From: Streptomyces sp. NBC_00525
GTDB lineage: Bacteria; Actinomycetota; Actinomycetes; Streptomycetales; Streptomycetaceae
NCBI RefSeq assembly: GCF_036346595.1
Contig: NZ_CP107834.1
Span: 4,898,001 to 4,962,000 of the forward strand
Reading direction: 5' to 3'
DNA: 64,000 bases
Positions within the stretch are counted from its first letter, which is position 1. Every line of letters begins with the position of its first letter. The notes below the pieces were generated by a model, which was not told the DNA's origin, did not search any database, and saw only the letters and a list, made by a program, of their open reading frames with translations. A program made the translations under genes and the position numbers. Of this stretch, positions 48,016-55,337 are shown one piece after another.

Positions 48016-48217
48016 TGATTCCTCCAGGGAAGTGGAGCGGATGCGTTGGTTGATTCAGCGGTTGAGATCTCGTGACGGGAACCTACCCAATGGCTCAAGC
48101 GATTGTCTAGACCAACGATGATCTCCGATTTAAGGAAATGGAACTCCGAATTCCGATGGCTGAATATGGTCGGTAGTATGGCTTGTTTTTATTCTTAAGA
48201 AAGCGAAAAAAGGGAAA
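48016..48217 (-). promoter_or_regulatory. AT-rich promoter region of the cysteine-rich peptide operon
   Basis: This stretch, particularly 48100-48215, is far richer in A/T than the rest of the window. It has runs such as TTTTTATTCTTAAG and GCGAAAAAAGGG. On the minus strand GGTCTAGACAA (about 48103-48114) could serve as a -10 region or regulator site. The composition break suggests horizontal acquisition of the operon. Confidence 0.55.
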
Positions 48218-48245
48218 GGGGTGCGGGACCGAAGTCCCGCACCCC
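48207..48245 (-). terminator. terminator of adenosine-deaminase-like gene
   Basis: Reading on the minus strand, a perfect 12-bp stem (48245-48234 with 48229-48218, TTCG tetraloop) is followed by a T-rich tail (TTTCCCTTTTTT). This classic intrinsic terminator isolates the peptide operon from the upstream gene. Confidence 0.88.
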
Positions 48246-48271
48246 TCACGGTGCGCAGCGGGTGGGGCCGC

Positions 48272-49903
48272 TCAGCCGCGACCGCCGTGGGTGCGTTCGA
48301 AGGCCGCGAAGGCCGCCTCCTGGCGCCACTCGGTCGCCGCCTTCGGGCTGCTCGCCAGGTAGTTGGCGCAGCGCGCGCTCGGCGAGCCGTCACCGGGGCG
48401 GTCGGCCCGGCAGGCCGCCACCACGCGGTAGCCGGAGGGCGCGGTACCGGTCGCCCACAGGCTGCGGCCGTCGCGGAAGGCGTACTCCAGCGAGGCGCGG
48501 GCCAGGTCCTTCAGCTCGGTGTACGACAGGTCGTAGGTCTGGGCCGCGTACTGGTACTCGTGGCTGATGTCGATCCGCGAGACGCCCGGATCGTCGGTGG
48601 ACAGCACGATCGGCACCCCATAGCGCCGGTACGCGTTGAACGGGTGGTCGTCGCCCGCGATGCCGAGGATCTGTTTGTTGCTGGAGAACGGCACCTCGAC
48701 CGCGACGTGCCGCCGCGCCATCGTCCGGGCCAGGGCGCGCCAGTCGTCCTCGTGGACCAGGTCCACGCCGTGGCCGATGCGCTCGGCTCCGGCGACCCGT
48801 ACCGCCTCGTTGATGTGGAAGGTCAGGTCCTCCGGCTTGACCAGGCCGGGTGCCAGCTCACCGGCGTGCAGGGTGAGGTGGGCGCCGGGGTACTGGCCGC
48901 GCAGGTACTTCAGCATCCGCATCTGGAGGCTGTAGTTCTCCAGCGAGCTGTCCCAGTCCTCCGGCTGTACGAGGTTGACCGCGACGAACCGGGAGTCGCG
49001 CTCGGCCAGCCGCATGCCCACGGCCATCTGCGTGAACACCCGGACCGGCGAACTGCCGCGCGACACCTGGGAGATCCAGCGGACGGGCAGCTTGCAGGCG
49101 GGGGCCGGGCGCGCGGTGTCGCAGTGCGCGGCCTCCCGGAACTGGACGTCGGTGTCGTCGGCCTCCTGGACCGCCTCGTCCACCACCTTGTCCAGCTTGC
49201 CGCCGGCCAGCAGCTTGCGGTGCAGCGAGGCCAGGTCGGCGTCGTAACCCACCGCGTCGGCCAGCGCCTTGGCGCTCTCCGACGCCGGGCTGACCATGGT
49301 CTCCAGATAGAACTGGTTCTGCTTGACCACGGTGTCCGCGACATTGGCCAGCATCTTGCCCCGTGCGTACCAGGTGGCCATGCCGAACTTGCCGAAGGTG
49401 TCGAAGAAGTGGTCGTGCCCGGACTCGTCGGCCGGGAAGTCCTGCATCGACCAGGCCCGGATGATCTGCTGCCGGAACGCGCCGTCCGTCTTCGAGTCGG
49501 CGGCGGGCCGGCTGCCGGGGCCGCACGGCGCGGCCACGGCCGTCATCGTCGCGTCGATGCACAGCCCCTGCTCGATCGCCAGCTTCAGCAGGTACTCGGT
49601 GGTCACCGCGCCGGACAGGTGGTTGTGCAGATCACCGCCCTTCGGCAGGGCCTTGAAGAAGGCCCGCAGCTGGGCCGGCCGGTTGCGCAGCGAGTCCAGG
49701 TGGGCGGCGGTACGGCGCTCGGCCGGTGTCACCGCGCGGGGCGCGGCCGCCCGCACGGCACCGTCCCGCGCGGAATCCGAAGCGGAAGCGGGGGCGGCGG
49801 TCGCCGGGATCGCGGGAAGCAGGGTCAGCAGCGCGAGCGCACCGCCGAACCCTGTCAGGAGTGGGGACTTGGGACGGCGGGCCGTCCGGTTGGTAGAGAT
49901 CAC
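48272..49903 (-). CDS. secreted adenosine deaminase-like protein
   Basis: This exported metal-dependent hydrolase of the adenosine deaminase/ADGF type (about 543 aa) would deaminate extracellular adenosine to inosine. The metal-site motifs are KGGDLHNHLSGAV, LTLHAGE, ERIGHGVDL and STDDPGVSR, covering the zinc His, catalytic Glu and Asp residues. A signal peptide (GFGGALALLTLLPAIPATAAPA) marks secretion. It has an N-terminal extension and insertions relative to cytosolic Add. GTG 49903 is preferred as start; the frame is open to 49948. Confidence 0.88.
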   Translation of the reverse strand: MISTNRTARRPKSPLLTGFGGALALLTLLPAIPATAAPASASDSARDGAVRAAAPRAVTPAERRTAAHLDSLRNRPAQLRAFFKALPKGGDLHNHLSGAVTTEYLLKLAIEQGLCIDATMTAVAAPCGPGSRPAADSKTDGAFRQQIIRAWSMQDFPADESGHDHFFDTFGKFGMATWYARGKMLANVADTVVKQNQFYLETMVSPASESAKALADAVGYDADLASLHRKLLAGGKLDKVVDEAVQEADDTDVQFREAAHCDTARPAPACKLPVRWISQVSRGSSPVRVFTQMAVGMRLAERDSRFVAVNLVQPEDWDSSLENYSLQMRMLKYLRGQYPGAHLTLHAGELAPGLVKPEDLTFHINEAVRVAGAERIGHGVDLVHEDDWRALARTMARRHVAVEVPFSSNKQILGIAGDDHPFNAYRRYGVPIVLSTDDPGVSRIDISHEYQYAAQTYDLSYTELKDLARASLEYAFRDGRSLWATGTAPSGYRVVAACRADRPGDGSPSARCANYLASSPKAATEWRQEAAFAAFERTHGGRG

Positions 49904-50080
49904 CGAGGCATGATCGCGCCCGTCCGGGCCGTTTTTCCCCCGAATCATGCTCAGATCAGGGGACGTTCACCCGATCGAGTGAGGGTGCGGGCATGAGTGG
50001 ACACCGGGCCTGTCACATCGTCGTCGGCCGTTCCGTCAGAGGGGTGCAGGTACTTCGCTCCGACCCACAGGGGACCCCTC

Positions 50081-50554
50081 ATGGAAGCTCGACTGAACCT
50101 CTTCGCCAACCCGGTCGCGTCCAAGGCCGTGAAGCATCTCGCGGCCGCCGGCAAGGCGCTCGCCGAGACCGCGCTGCCGCCCCGCACCCTGGAACTCGTC
50201 GTGCTGCGCGCCAGCCAGATCAACGGCTGCGCGGGCTGCGTGGACATGCACACCAAGGACCTCGCCGCCGCCGGTGAGACCGCCCTGCGCATCAACCTGG
50301 TCGCCGCCTGGCGCGAGGCCACCGTCTTCACCGAGGCCGAACGGGCCGCGCTGGAACTGGGCGAGGAGGCCACCCGGATCGCCGACGCGGCCGGCGGCGT
50401 ACCGGACGAGGTCTGGGCCAACGCGGCCAAGCACTACGACGAGGACCAGCTGGCGGCGCTGGTGGGCACGATCGCCCTCATCAACGCCTTCAACCGCCTG
50501 AACGTGGCCACCCGGCAGCCGGCGGGGGACTACGTGCCCGGCCAGTACGCCTGA
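50081..50554 (+). CDS. AhpD-family alkylhydroperoxidase
   Basis: This 157-residue carboxymuconolactone decarboxylase-like protein has the AhpD active site: Cys50-Ala-Gly-Cys53 and His57 within NGCAGCVDMHTK, with an upstream Glu in the helix TLELVVLRASQ. Such proteins reduce peroxides using a thiol partner. It starts at ATG 50081 behind CAGGGGACC. The gene stands alone, divergent from the deaminase and closed by a hairpin. Confidence 0.88.
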   Translation: MEARLNLFANPVASKAVKHLAAAGKALAETALPPRTLELVVLRASQINGCAGCVDMHTKDLAAAGETALRINLVAAWREATVFTEAERAALELGEEATRIADAAGGVPDEVWANAAKHYDEDQLAALVGTIALINAFNRLNVATRQPAGDYVPGQYA

Positions 50555-50565
50555 GCGCGGGAGCG

Positions 50566-50597
50566 CCGCCGCCCGGAAACTTTCCGCCGGGCGGCGG
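50566..50597 (+). terminator. terminator after AhpD gene
   Basis: A perfect 11-bp stem CCGCCGCCCGG/CCGGGCGGCGG (50566-50576 with 50587-50597) with a 10-base loop lies 11 bases after the stop. Confidence 0.8.
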
Positions 50598-50624
50598 TCG
50601 TTCGCGCAGCTCACACGGACGTGA

Positions 50625-50640
50625 AGTGGTCTGGACCACT
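50625..50640. promoter_or_regulatory. DasR-responsive element (dre) candidate
   Basis: AGTGGTCTGGACCACT matches the known dre consensus AGTGGTCTAGACCACT at 15 of 16 positions. DasR is the GntR-family repressor that senses GlcN-6-P and controls chitin, GlcNAc and antibiotic genes in Streptomyces. The site lies 150 bases upstream of a muramidase gene, in a region with no other gene. Confidence 0.8.
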
Positions 50641-50789
50641 AGCGGGGAGCGGAAACTGTTTACCGGGGGAGCTTTCTGTGGCTCACTGTGACGTGTTCGC
50701 GACAAGTAGACGCGCGTAGACCACGGCGTGAAGCGTGCTGCCCGAGCGGCCGGACGACGGCCGCTCCCCCCACCAGCAGGAGGCTCCCC

Positions 50790-51641
50790 ATGACCACTCG
50801 CAACAGATTCACCGCAGCCGGCGTCATCGGCACCAGCGCCGCGCTGCTGCTCGGCCTGATGTCCGGCAGCGCCGCGTCGGCGCCGGTACCGGACAACCCC
50901 GTGCCCTACGGCAAGGGGTACATGGGCGTCGGCTACCTCCAGGACAGCAAGGACTTCAAGCCGGACACCCGGCATCTCGACACCACGCCGGACGCCAACC
51001 TGAAGGCGAACCCCGTGGGCATCGACGTCTCCAGCTGGCAGGGCGGCATCAACTGGAGCTCCGTGCGCGGCGCGGGCATCGAGTTCGCCTGGATGAAGGC
51101 GACCGAGGGGCTGACGTACAAGGACCCCACGTTCAGCGCCAACTACTACAACGCCTACCACGCGGGCGTCATCCGGGGCGCGTACCACTACGCCCGGCCG
51201 GACGTCTCCGGCGGCGCGGCCCAGGCGGACTTCTTCGCGAGCAACGGCGGCGCCTGGTCCCGCGACAACCTCACGCTCCCCGGCGTCCTGGACATCGAGG
51301 GCACCTGCTACGGCTACTCCCAGACCGCCATGCGGCAGTGGGTCCTCGACTTCTACAACCGGTACAAGGCCCGCACCGGCCGCGACGTGGTGATCTACAC
51401 CAGCCCGAGCTGGTGGAACACCTGCACCGGGGGCTGGAACGGCATGTACTCCCGCAGCCCGCTCTGGGTCGCCCACTGGACCTCGGCGGGCAGCCCCAGC
51501 ATGCCGGGCGGCTTCCCCTTCTGGACGGTCTGGCAGTACACCTCCACCGGATCGGTGAGCGGCGTCTCCGGCAACGTCGACCGGGACCGCTTCAGCGGCG
51601 ACCGCTCGCGCCTGCTGGCCCTGGCCAACAACACCCCGTGA
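50790..51641 (+). CDS. secreted GH25 muramidase (lysozyme)
   Basis: This 283-residue exported N-acetylmuramidase of family GH25 cleaves the peptidoglycan glycan chain. It has a signal peptide (VIGTSAALLLGLMSGSAASAP), then the barrel starting GIDVSSWQGGINW. The catalytic Asp168 and Glu170 are in GVLDIEG. It has no separate wall-binding domain. The start is ATG 50790 behind CAGGAGG; longer frames upstream are non-coding. The dre site upstream suggests DasR/GlcNAc control, consistent with remodelling or recycling of the cell wall. Confidence 0.92.
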   Translation: MTTRNRFTAAGVIGTSAALLLGLMSGSAASAPVPDNPVPYGKGYMGVGYLQDSKDFKPDTRHLDTTPDANLKANPVGIDVSSWQGGINWSSVRGAGIEFAWMKATEGLTYKDPTFSANYYNAYHAGVIRGAYHYARPDVSGGAAQADFFASNGGAWSRDNLTLPGVLDIEGTCYGYSQTAMRQWVLDFYNRYKARTGRDVVIYTSPSWWNTCTGGWNGMYSRSPLWVAHWTSAGSPSMPGGFPFWTVWQYTSTGSVSGVSGNVDRDRFSGDRSRLLALANNTP

Positions 51642-51694
51642 CGTGACGGCCGCAGACCCCTGCCACCCTGGACACCACCTCTGACGACGGGGGA

Positions 51695-51732
51695 GGAGGC
51701 CGGAGCGGACCTCCCCGGCCGCTCCGGCCTCC
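51695..51732 (+). terminator. terminator after GH25 gene
   Basis: A perfect 14-bp stem (51695-51708 with 51719-51732) with a 10-base loop sits between the GH25 and GH3 genes, so the latter may be expressed by readthrough or its own promoter. Confidence 0.75.
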
Positions 51733-51780
51733 GCGTGTCCCCACCGTTCCACGCCACGACCGTTCACGAAGGAGCACGAC

Positions 51781-52953
51781 ATGACCCCGTCCCTCAGCAG
51801 GCGCGGCGCCCTGCTCGCCGGAGCCGCGGCCCTGGCCGGCGGCCTCGCCCCCGCCGCCGGAGCACAGGCGGCCCGCGGACCGGCGGAAGGCTCACCGGCG
51901 AAAGACACGCCGACGGCCGGCCGCCCGTCCGGAGGCACCCGCCCCCACTTCGCCGCCCTGTCCCCGCTGCAACGCGCCGGACGCTGCGTGATCCACTCCT
52001 ATCCGGGGCTCACGCCGCCCGACTCCCTGATGGACGCGATCGCGCAGGGGCACACCGCCGGGGTGATCTTCTTCGGCGAGAACATCCGGGACCTGACCCA
52101 GATCGAGAGCGTCGTGAACGCGATGAAGGCGGCCCACGCCTCGTCCCCGGTGCAGGCCCCGCTCCTCCTGATGACCGACCAGGAGGGCGGCATGATCCGC
52201 CGGCTGCCCGGCGAGCCGGTCAAGTCCGCCAAGGACGTCGGCGCCTCGGCCGATCCGCACTACTGGGCCGACTTCACCGGCGAGGGCGCGGGCATGAACC
52301 TCGCGGGCGTCGGCATGAACGTCAACCTCGCCCCGGTCCTCGACGTCTACCGCAAGAACGGCGACTTCACCGACCAGTACGAGCGCTCGTACAGCAAGTC
52401 GGCCGCCGCCGTGGCCAGTTGCTCGTCCACCTTCATCACCGCCCAGCAGCGCGAGGGCGTCGCCGCCACCGCCAAGCACTTCCCCGGCCTCGGCCCGGCG
52501 ACCGCGAGCCAGAACACCGATCTGCGCACCGTCACGATCGGCACCTCCGCCGCCACCCTGCGCGGCGTCGACATGGCCCCGTACCGGGACGCGATAGCCG
52601 CGGGCGTCAAGCTCGTCATGCTCTCCTGGGCCGTCTACACCGCGCTCGACTCCGCCCGCCCCGCCGGGCTCTCGCCGACCGTCGTCGGCGAACTGCGCGA
52701 CCGGCTCGGCTTCACGGGCGTCACGGTCACCGACGCCCTGGAGGCCGGTGCCCTCGCCCCCTACGGCGGCACGTCCGCCCGCGCCGTGCGGGCCGCCGCC
52801 GCGGGCATGGACCTCATCCTGTGCTCGGCGCGCAGCGTCGCCCAGGGGGACGAGGCGGTGACCGCCCTCAGCGAGGCACTGGGCGGCGCGATCGACCCGG
52901 CGTCCTTCGAGGCCGCGGCGGCCCGCGTGAACGCCCTGCGCGCCGGACTGTAA
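51781..52953 (+). CDS. Tat-exported GH3 (NagZ-like) glycosidase
   Basis: This 390-residue family-3 glycoside hydrolase of the beta-N-acetylglucosaminidase (NagZ/LpqI) branch has a Tat-type signal (LSRRGALLAGAAALAGG). The single barrel shows GVIFFGENI, MTDQEGGMIRRLPG, KHFPGLG and the nucleophile Asp318 in VTDALEAGAL. In classical NagZ the acid/base is an Asp-His pair in a loop after KHFPGHG; here the loop lacks the His (PATASQNTDLRT). The likely substrate is GlcNAc-MurNAc fragments, matching the muramidase upstream. It starts at ATG 51781 behind GAAGGAG. Confidence 0.9.
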   Translation: MTPSLSRRGALLAGAAALAGGLAPAAGAQAARGPAEGSPAKDTPTAGRPSGGTRPHFAALSPLQRAGRCVIHSYPGLTPPDSLMDAIAQGHTAGVIFFGENIRDLTQIESVVNAMKAAHASSPVQAPLLLMTDQEGGMIRRLPGEPVKSAKDVGASADPHYWADFTGEGAGMNLAGVGMNVNLAPVLDVYRKNGDFTDQYERSYSKSAAAVASCSSTFITAQQREGVAATAKHFPGLGPATASQNTDLRTVTIGTSAATLRGVDMAPYRDAIAAGVKLVMLSWAVYTALDSARPAGLSPTVVGELRDRLGFTGVTVTDALEAGALAPYGGTSARAVRAAAAGMDLILCSARSVAQGDEAVTALSEALGGAIDPASFEAAAARVNALRAGL

Positions 52954-52978
52954 CGGCACGGGCCCGGCGGGCGGCCGA

Positions 52979-52990
52979 TAGATTGCGGGG
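52979..52990 (+). promoter_or_regulatory. leaderless promoter (-10)
   Basis: TAGATT (52979-52984) ends 6 nt before GTG 52991. Confidence 0.5.
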
Positions 52991-53650
52991 GTGACCGACG
53001 CGCCCGTGTCCCCGCCCGTGCCCGGCAGCACCGCCGACGTCGTCCGTGTCTGGGACGCCCGCGCGGAGCACTATCTCCGGCTGTTCCGCGACGAGTTGGA
53101 CGGCAAGCCGTACGACCTGGAGGTGCTGCGCGCGTTCGCGGAGCGGGTCGGGGCCGGTGGCCGGGTGTACGACGCGGGCTGCGGGCCCTGCGGCCATGTG
53201 ACGGCTCTGCTCGCCTCGTACGGCCTCGACGTGCTCGGTATCGACCTGTCGCCCCGCTGCGTCGAACTCGCCCGGCGCGAGCGGCCCGGCTGCCGGTTCG
53301 CCGTCATGGACCAGGGTGCGCTCACCGGCGGCCCGCTCGACGGGCTGGTTGCGTACTACTCGCTGCATGATCGGCCCAAGCGGGTGCTGCCCGAGGTCCT
53401 GGCGGGCTGGGCGTCCGCGATCCGCCCCGGCGGCCAGTTGCTGATCGTGGCGAAGGAGGGCACGTCGGACCAGGTCGTCGACGATCCGCTGGGCAGCGAA
53501 CTACGCGTCTACTGGGCGGAGTTCACAGCGGACGAGCTGAGCGCGGCGGTCCGGGACGCGGGCTTCCGGCTCGACGGCCGCACGGTCCGCGAGGCGTACG
53601 AGGGCGAGATCAGGGCCCGTCGCGTCTACCTCGCGGCCGTGAGGTGCTAG
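52991..53650 (+). CDS. class I SAM-dependent methyltransferase
   Basis: This 219-residue cytoplasmic methyltransferase has SAM-binding motif I VYDAGCGPCGHVTALLAS (about residues 56-73), the acidic ribose contact in VLGIDLSPRCVE, and later strands LVAYYSLHDRP and PGGQLLIVAKEG. The substrate is unknown. It has a leaderless-type start at GTG 52991. Its last four bases overlap the end of the convergent DUF397 gene. Confidence 0.88.
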   Translation: MTDAPVSPPVPGSTADVVRVWDARAEHYLRLFRDELDGKPYDLEVLRAFAERVGAGGRVYDAGCGPCGHVTALLASYGLDVLGIDLSPRCVELARRERPGCRFAVMDQGALTGGPLDGLVAYYSLHDRPKRVLPEVLAGWASAIRPGGQLLIVAKEGTSDQVVDDPLGSELRVYWAEFTADELSAAVRDAGFRLDGRTVREAYEGEIRARRVYLAAVRC

Positions 53651-53898
53651 CTGTTCGCCCGGAGGAACGCGGTCCAGGCGGTGGGCGGGACGGTGAGGAC
53701 GGGGCCGTCCGTCACCTTGGAGTCCCGGATGTGTACGGCGGCGGGGTGCGCGGCGACCTCGACGCACGCGCCGCCCTCGCTGCCGCTGTAGCTGGACTTG
53801 TGCCAGTCGTAGGCGACCTCAAGGCAGTCGCCGCCCTGGCTGCCGCTGTAGCTGGACTTGAACCAAGTGAGTCCGGTGCCGTGTGCTGCGCGGGTCAT
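53647..53898 (-). CDS. DUF397 protein with duplicated motif
   Basis: This 83-residue small protein has two copies of the DUF397 core: WFKSSYSGSQGGDCLEVA (residues 12-29) and WHKSSYSGSEGGACVEVA (residues 32-49). DUF397 genes usually sit beside an XRE/DUF5753 regulator in Streptomyces, as here, and are thought to act with it as modulators. ATG 53898 overlaps the regulator's stop (ATGA). The duplication is visible in the DNA as a repeat of about 60 bases. Confidence 0.9.
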   Translation of the reverse strand: MTRAAHGTGLTWFKSSYSGSQGGDCLEVAYDWHKSSYSGSEGGACVEVAAHPAAVHIRDSKVTDGPVLTVPPTAWTAFLRANS

Positions 53899-54719
53899 CT
53901 CTCTCCAAGCAGGTGTTCCATGAGGCGAATGCTCTCTTCGGGTGAGAGCGCCTGCGATCGGAGCATCCCATACTTCTGCTGGAGCACGCTGACGTCGTTC
54001 GGGTCATCGTGGAGGACGCTGACCAGCTGTCCCTCCACGTAGGCGAGGTGGTCGTGGTCCGGGGTCTCAAGGAGAACCATGGGGCCATCGAGAGCAGCGT
54101 GCTTGGCCTGCTTCATCGGCATGATCTGAAATCCGATGAAGGGCAGCTCGGCACACTCGCGCAGGCGCCGGATCTGCTCGTGCATAACGGCGGGGTCTCC
54201 CAACTCGCTGCGCAGGATGCTCTCCTCCAGGATGAAGTGCAGCATGGGACGCGGCTTGCGGTCCAGGAGACGTTGCCTGCCGAGGCGGGCGGCCACTTGC
54301 TCTTCTTGCTCATCCAGCTCCAAGGGCGGGTACTGGCACGAGAAGACGAACCGCGCGTACTCCTCGGTCTGGAGCAGCCCCGGCACCACCTGATTCTGGT
54401 ACGACATCAGGGTCACCGCCTCCTGCTCGTACTCGACGAAGTCCTGGACGAAGGCCGGAAACCGTTCCTTCTGAGGGACCTTGGCCACCGCGACCTGCAA
54501 GGCCCCCTTGGTTTCCAGGATGTCGTCCAGCAGGATGGCCAGGTCCATCTGGAGCGGGCGCCGTCCCTGCTCGACCGACGCGATCGTGTCCTCGCTGACG
54601 CGGCTGCGCTCGGCGAGTGCCGACTGCGTTAATCCCGCCGCCCTACGGAATGTCGCCAACTGCGCACCGATGAGGTGCCACGACGTCACGCGTTTCCTGC
54701 TGTTCTTCCCGCTCTTCAT
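53895..54719 (-). CDS. XRE/DUF5753 (WhiJ-like) regulator with a TTA codon
   Basis: This 274-residue regulator has an N-terminal XRE helix-turn-helix (LATFRRAAGLTQSALAERSRVSEDTIASVE, residues 21-50, split) and a C-terminal DUF5753 ligand-type domain (VPGLLQTEEYARFVF, PPLELDEQEEQVAARLGRQ). The architecture is that of WhiJ, a developmental repressor family in Streptomyces. Leu30 is encoded by TTA (54632-54630), so its translation should need the bldA tRNA. It is divergent from an anti-sigma-type ATPase across a strong palindrome. ATG 54719 follows GAGAGG. Confidence 0.92.
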   Translation of the reverse strand: MKSGKNSRKRVTSWHLIGAQLATFRRAAGLTQSALAERSRVSEDTIASVEQGRRPLQMDLAILLDDILETKGALQVAVAKVPQKERFPAFVQDFVEYEQEAVTLMSYQNQVVPGLLQTEEYARFVFSCQYPPLELDEQEEQVAARLGRQRLLDRKPRPMLHFILEESILRSELGDPAVMHEQIRRLRECAELPFIGFQIMPMKQAKHAALDGPMVLLETPDHDHLAYVEGQLVSVLHDDPNDVSVLQQKYGMLRSQALSPEESIRLMEHLLGER

Positions 54720-54754
54720 GCAGTGCCTCTCCCCGTCACGCGCCCTTGATGATC

Positions 54755-54791
54755 CGTCAGAGGTCGTACATCGGCGTTGTACGACCTGACG
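54755..54791. promoter_or_regulatory. 27-bp operator between XRE and ATPase genes
   Basis: AGGTCGTACA (54761-54770) and TGTACGACCT (54778-54787) form a perfect 10-bp inverted repeat with a 7-base centre. Pairing is extended by CGTC (54755-54758) and GACG (54788-54791) past a 2-base bulge. It lies midway between the divergent starts and is the likely site for the XRE regulator. Confidence 0.75.
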
Positions 54792-54830
54792 CACTGCACG
54801 ACAGTAGTGACAGCGTGTGACCTTTGCCTC

Positions 54831-55337
54831 ATGAACGAAGGAACTCAACTCCTCGAATCCCGCGAAGCCTTCTACCGCCGTGAGCGCAGGTCCGTGCCGC
54901 TCGTACGGAGGTTCGTGGGGCAGGCCCTGGTCGATTGGGCGTGCGAGGAGCGCAAGGTGAACACGGACGATGTGCTGCTCTGCGTGAGCGAACTCGCGAC
55001 CAACGCGCTCGTGCACGGGGTGCCGCCGGGGCGTGGATTCAAGCTGTTCCTGTACTGGGAGTGCGTCAGGGGTCGGCTGCGGGTCGAGATGCACGACAGC
55101 GGGGACGGCGAGGTGCTGGGATCGGCCCGGTGGCCGGAGCCCCTGGCGGAGGGCGGGCGCGGGCTGACGCTGGTCGCCGCGCTCGCGGAGAAGTGGGGCG
55201 TCGGGGAGCGGAATCCGGGGAAGATCGTCTGGTGCGAGTTCGCGGCCCCGGCGCGCATCCTTGCCGAACCGGCAAGGATGTTTGCCGGGCAGGCCGGACG
55301 GGGCGCACCATCGCCGCAGATGGAGGTGCGCGCATGA
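54831..55337 (+). CDS. HATPase_c (anti-sigma/RsbW-like) ATP-binding protein
   Basis: This 168-residue protein has a GHKL ATPase fold: N-box VSELATNALVHG (about residues 52-63), G1 box MHDSGDG and G2 box GGRGLTLVAALAEKWG. Such small histidine-kinase-like proteins act as anti-sigma factors or partners of WhiJ-like regulators; no phosphoacceptor domain is present. It is divergent from the XRE/DUF397 pair and translationally coupled to the downstream fused enzyme (ATGA). A target sigma factor is not in the window. Confidence 0.9.
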   Translation: MNEGTQLLESREAFYRRERRSVPLVRRFVGQALVDWACEERKVNTDDVLLCVSELATNALVHGVPPGRGFKLFLYWECVRGRLRVEMHDSGDGEVLGSARWPEPLAEGGRGLTLVAALAEKWGVGERNPGKIVWCEFAAPARILAEPARMFAGQAGRGAPSPQMEVRA

